Below, one piece after another: positions 59,887 through 64,000 of a DNA stretch of 64,000 nt. This DNA is from Lota lota. Its lineage: Eukaryota; Chordata; Actinopteri; Gadiformes; Lotidae. Position 1 is the stretch's first letter. Each line of letters begins with the position of its first letter. Made by a program: the position numbers and the translations under genes. The notes under the pieces are model-generated. The model had not been told where the DNA came from and made no database searches. It was given only the letters and a program-made list of their open reading frames with translations. The stretch is from assembly GCA_026745465.1 (NCBI GenBank), contig JACYXH010000592.1, positions 77,501 through 141,500 on the forward strand, given 5' to 3'.

Positions 59887-60982
59887 TTAAATATTTTTCA
59901 TATACAACATTGTATTTACAAGGTCTAGTATTATTTACACAAAATAAACAAGTGGCACTGTGAAGTTAGGAGTTCTCTATTTGTTTCTTGTTCCCTTCAG
60001 GTGTCTTTTTTTTTAAACAAAAACAAAAAAATAAAACGATAAATAAAAAAAGACAACTGATTGAAGAAGAACCCTTTTCGGTCTCAGACATATTTTTCAG
60101 TAGCACTACCTTTTCTGCAAAGTGCCATCCTTTCTCTAGTTAGCTAGAATGCGTTTCTTTATTTATTTCTTATTCATTACAAAAATACCATTCAGCTAAC
60201 CCCTCTCGCCTTCCCCTTTGCACAACCGCTAACCAGTACCCTCTATGTTGGAGAAACACAACACTTGGAACATTATGAGAGCGCTCATTGCTGGACATTT
60301 GTGAACATGAAATCTTAAGATACACCCCCGACTCTGATTTTCACATAAAGGGAAAAAACAACAAAATATTTTCAACGTTGCTATACTTCCTTTATCGAGT
60401 CATGATTCCTGTCATTCCTCCTGGGAAAAAGGTTGAATGTCTTGTGATTATTTTTTAACATCATCACCTCTGGATTACAGGATGGCAGTCTCAACGATTT
60501 TTTTTTTTTTAAGTTTCACCCAGTTATAAAAACCTGTTCTTCTGGCTTCAATGGCAAATTAAAAAGCACAAAATACCACAATTAAAAGAATCCTTGAAGA
60601 TTGACTTGATTTAACCTTTTTGATGATTCAGTTTTGCGAGCGATTCAAGCTTAAAATACTCTTGTTCAATGTAAAAAAACAAAAAAAAACAAATCAATCA
60701 AAAATTAAATCATTAGAAGAAATTAAAAATATTGACCAATCACCAGTCAGCCTCTGTAGGCCCTCGTGTTTACAATGAGATGTGTTGTCGTATGCGTTTA
60801 CGGTTGCCTTCCAACTCTGCAGAATGAAACAGAGCGTTGGATCTGTGTAACTGGATCCAACATGGAGGCCTTGGGAAGAACTCATGTGAAGGTGAGGCAG
60901 ATGGGTTTGTGTCTGAGTGGGCTCTGCTGAGATGAATGGCTGTAGTCCAACAGGGTGCTGACATACAGGGGAAACAGGTCTG

Positions 60983-61189
<207 letters not shown>

Positions 61190-63318
61190 ACACTTGACGT
61201 GGAGAGAGATACGGCGATTAGCAGACTAGGTCAGGGTTCTGGTTTCTACTGAAGACGTCAGGAAGAGTTTGAGGGACTACGGAGAACCGTGTAGCGCGGG
61301 CCCGGGGTAGGGTTGGTCAGTTCAGTGACCCGTGCCGCTTTTCCATCAACGCAGGTACAACTAGAACCCGAGACCGTGCACACTCGTGTTCAGAACACAG
61401 GTTCCGAAGCACCGTCAGGATTTGTGGCGGGAGAGTTGTCCTTATAGGACCGGAGTCATACAGCATAGGAGCCAGCGGACACGGGTGGGTGCGGATTGGC
61501 CCGTTTCTTAAAGAAGACGCTAATGGAAAAGCGGTTCAGACTGGAAATAAGACGCATGGAAATATGACACGTCACTGAATACCAGCAATGATGATGATGA
61601 TGATGATGAGAGGAGACACAGGGCAGCCGAGGAGCGCACACAACACCCACAGACACGCACGCACGCACGCACGCACGCAGTAGGCTTATCCAGTAGGACG
61701 TAAGCACGCACTAAAGTCAATAATGAGAAGAGTACCCGAAGCTCAGTCAGTATTTAAAATTAATTAATTCAAATATTTGGATAAAGCGAAGGCTTCTTGA
61801 AAAGAGAAATTAAAAGAAAGAAATTAAATTGAAAATGTGAAATTAAAAATCACAATTAGTTATTAAAGTACCGCTTTAAAGAACAGACTGGGTAAACTGT
61901 TTTGCTGGTTCGGACGCTCCCGTGGCTAGTGGGAGAACAGGGAACCCCAGGAGATAGCTTAAGGAGGTTTTAAAACGCACTTATTGCCCTGAAACTGGTT
62001 TTGAAGGTCCATGTTTCAGCATATTTATTTATTCTCTGGGACACTGGGGAGTGCTGGGGTACACTAAGGTACACCAACAGACGTTTGAAACCTCACCCTC
62101 TTGGTGGTGTTGGTGTATAGAAGATATACTGGTTGTTATAGCTAGGAACCTTCTCTGTAATGATATAACTACCGCGGTCGCTAACTAACGACAGGCGCTG
62201 CCGGGACAGACAGGTGTCCTGGACAGACGGATGACCTGAGGTTTAGAAACCAGTTTTATTCAACAGCATGCCAACTCAAATGGCCACTCACGAGATAAAC
62301 ATGTGTGTATTTGTGTGTGTGTGTGTGTGTGTGTTTGTATACATACATGTGTGTATATGTGTGTATATGCATGGATATGAGCGTGTGCGTGCCTTTCCGT
62401 CTGTATGTGCGTGCATGCCTTTATTTGCGTGTGTGCTCTCAAACAAAGGGAACAAGGCGGGGGGGGAAACAAGATGAGACCCTAAGTGCTTCTCTCCGTC
62501 TCGCTGACCGTCCGGGGGGCTAGAAGAGAAAGCCGAGCAAAGCATCAAATGAAGAACAATAAATTAAAAACCACTGTCTTTTCTTTTTCTTTTAGTTACG
62601 AAGGATTAAAAAGGAAATTAAGAGTTTGGGAGTTAAGGAATCACACTACGATTTAAAAAAAGCTATGATTTCACCAGGGAAGCTAGACTCATACTAACAA
62701 ACTGACAACTTGTCGTGTTCGGTGAACAAGCTTGGACACCAACGTAAAACACAATAAATACTCTTTTGAGAAGAAAAACAAAAACAAAACACAGTTCAAT
62801 TCTCTATCAGCCAGAAGGACGAGGAGTAAAATGTAAAAACAAAAATTAAAATAAAAGACGTCTCCTTCTGACCGAGAGGAGGGAAGAGGCCGGTACAAAA
62901 GAAAGGAAAGAAGAATAAAACAACCTCTATCTAAAGTGTTGGCGCCCCCTCCCTCTTGATACGTATGGCACTACAGCGACACTCCACTACAGTTTACCGT
63001 CTCTTCTCTCTCTCTACGTTTTCCTCTCTTTTATCAATCGTTTAGTTTACCCAGAACACACAGCGTCCCTAATGGTACCTATTCAACACGGCTGGGATTC
63101 TATTCCTCCACCACATCTCGTTGGTGTTTCTTTTCTCCTTTGCTTTTGTTGCTTGTTCATTTTTTATTTGTCGTTTCCGTTTTCTTTCTTTTTTTGTTCT
63201 TTTTTCTAAATCGGCATAAAGTGCAACAGTGCTTTTTGTTCAATCCTCCGGCCACCTCCTCGTGCACCCCTCCCCCCCAGCCTCGTTTCCCACTCCCCCT
63301 CTCCCGAAAGTCAAAGGG

Positions 63319-63738
63319 TCAGGGGTCAACAGGGTCAGGTTCAGATTGGGGTTGGGGTTCAGGGTTCAAGCTGGCCTCGCTGGTCACACTCGTCACGCTA
63401 GCAACGCTGGGCTCCTCCAGCTCCTCCTCTTCCTCCTCCTCTTCCTCCACTCCTCCCACGTCCAAAACTTCGACATCATCATCATCATCATCATCCTCAT
63501 CCTCATCATCCTCGTCGTCGTCGTCATCGTCGTCCTGGTCGAGACCTCCATCCATGTCCATCTCCTCGTCCTCCTCCAGCGCAGCCTCCCCTCCATCGTT
63601 CACGGCCTCCAGCTCCTGGCCGCCCCGCTCATCCTCCCCCTCCGTTTCTCTCGGCTGGAAGAGTCCCGCCTTGACCGGGGAGACCAGCCCCTCCTCGAAC
63701 ACCTTCAGAATGGCCTCGCACACGAAACGATACTGGCT
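63319..63738 (-). CDS. ptpn4: ptpn4 last coding exon, with acidic C-terminal extension
   Basis: Cytosolic FERM-PDZ protein tyrosine phosphatase. Only the final exon is in the window. After acceptor CTCTCTCTCGGTAG it encodes SQYRFVCEAILKVFEEGLV, the C-terminal helix of the PTPN4 catalytic domain (human SQYRFVCEAILKVYEEGFV). PTPN3 has SQYKFVCEAILRVYEEGLV there, so PTPN4 fits better. Human PTPN4 stops about 10 residues later. Here the frame continues for about 120 residues, very rich in Asp and Glu (an Asp-dominated run and a run of about nine Glu), ending EPQPQSEPDPVDP. It lies next to epb41l5 as in human 2q14.2. The exon start could be 2 nt different because the acceptor sequence is TAGAG. Confidence 0.85.
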   Translation of the reverse strand, partial: SQYRFVCEAILKVFEEGLVSPVKAGLFQPRETEGEDERGGQELEAVNDGGEAALEEDEEMDMDGGLDQDDDDDDDEDDEDEDDDDDDDVEVLDVGGVEEEEEEEEELEEPSVASVTSVTSEASLNPEPQPQSEPDPVDP

Positions 63739-63935
63739 CTACCGAGAGAGAGAGAGAGAGAGCGAGAGAGCGAGAGGTGAAAAGGAGGAAGAGGGGGTTG
63801 AGTCGAGAGAGGGATGACAAATGAAAGAAAAAGCCTTTAGAAACGCAGTTTGAACATGATGTTGTCCAGTGATCTGCAGGTGACAGCAGGGGGCCACAGG
63901 GTGTCTATGTACTGGAGTCTGGATCACCCTCTGCA

Positions 63936-63970
<35 letters not shown>

Positions 63971-64000
63971 ATATGTGTATGCGTATGCATGTGCATGCGT
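63739..64000 (-). other. ptpn4: ptpn4 last intron (partial)
   Basis: Pyrimidine-rich in transcript sense directly before the acceptor (+ strand GAGAGA at 63743-63775), with a (TG)n tract at 63937-63968. The preceding exon is outside the window. Confidence 0.6.

Overview
The window is vertebrate nuclear DNA, almost certainly from a teleost fish. It carries intron-rich genes with GT-AG splice sites, tRNA-derived SINEs, an L2-like LINE remnant, a TTAA-flanked nonautonomous DNA transposon and an extraordinary load of (TG)n, (CA)n, (CT)n and (G)n tracts. Several dinucleotide arrays are 100-206 bp long and uninterrupted. That density is what has been described for codfishes (Gadiformes, e.g. Atlantic cod), so a gadiform is my best guess. 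The sequence alone does not prove the species.

Two protein-coding genes are supported, both on the minus strand. (1) epb41l5 (FERM-domain band 4.1-like 5; 'mosaic eyes' in zebrafish) lies complete between about 58.5 kb (promoter) and about 22.7 kb (poly(A) site). I reconstructed 25 coding exons by translating between phase-matched splice sites. They join into 2,334 nt, a 777-residue protein that runs from an [13 protein letters not shown] start to a LLTTEL end and aligns along its whole length with vertebrate EPB41L5. A previously unlisted, phase-compatible alternative last exon at 33,684-33,840 would give a short isoform of about 498 residues. (2) The last coding exon and 3' UTR of ptpn4 (FERM-PDZ tyrosine phosphatase) occupy about 63.7-59.9 kb. 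The exon encodes the end of the phosphatase domain and then an unexpected acidic tail of more than 100 residues. The order ptpn4 then epb41l5, head to tail, matches human 2q14.2, with only about 1.4 kb between the ptpn4 poly(A) site and the epb41l5 promoter.

Layout by region: 1-22.7 kb is gene-free 3' flank of epb41l5, dominated by microsatellites, polypurine/polypyrimidine tracts and two minisatellite-type arrays, with islands of unique AT-rich sequence that may be regulatory. 22.7-24.6 kb is the epb41l5 3' UTR. 24.6-57.2 kb holds the epb41l5 exons, with introns carrying SINE copies, a Kolobok-like MITE, a 34-bp minisatellite, a degenerate minisatellite and a CAGGTG-rich array. 58.3-58.6 kb is the 5' UTR exon and promoter (CRE, GC boxes, internal duplication). 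58.6-59.9 kb is AT-rich intergenic DNA. 59.9-64 kb is the ptpn4 3' end.

Both genes encode FERM proteins. EPB41L5 acts at epithelial junctions and the apical (Crumbs) membrane, and PTPN4 is a cytoskeleton-associated phosphatase. They belong to an ancient neighbouring pair whose paralogue is PTPN3-EPB41L4B. Nothing here suggests co-transcription. Most long open frames in the window are simple-repeat translations (poly-TH, poly-CV, poly-SL) and are not genes.
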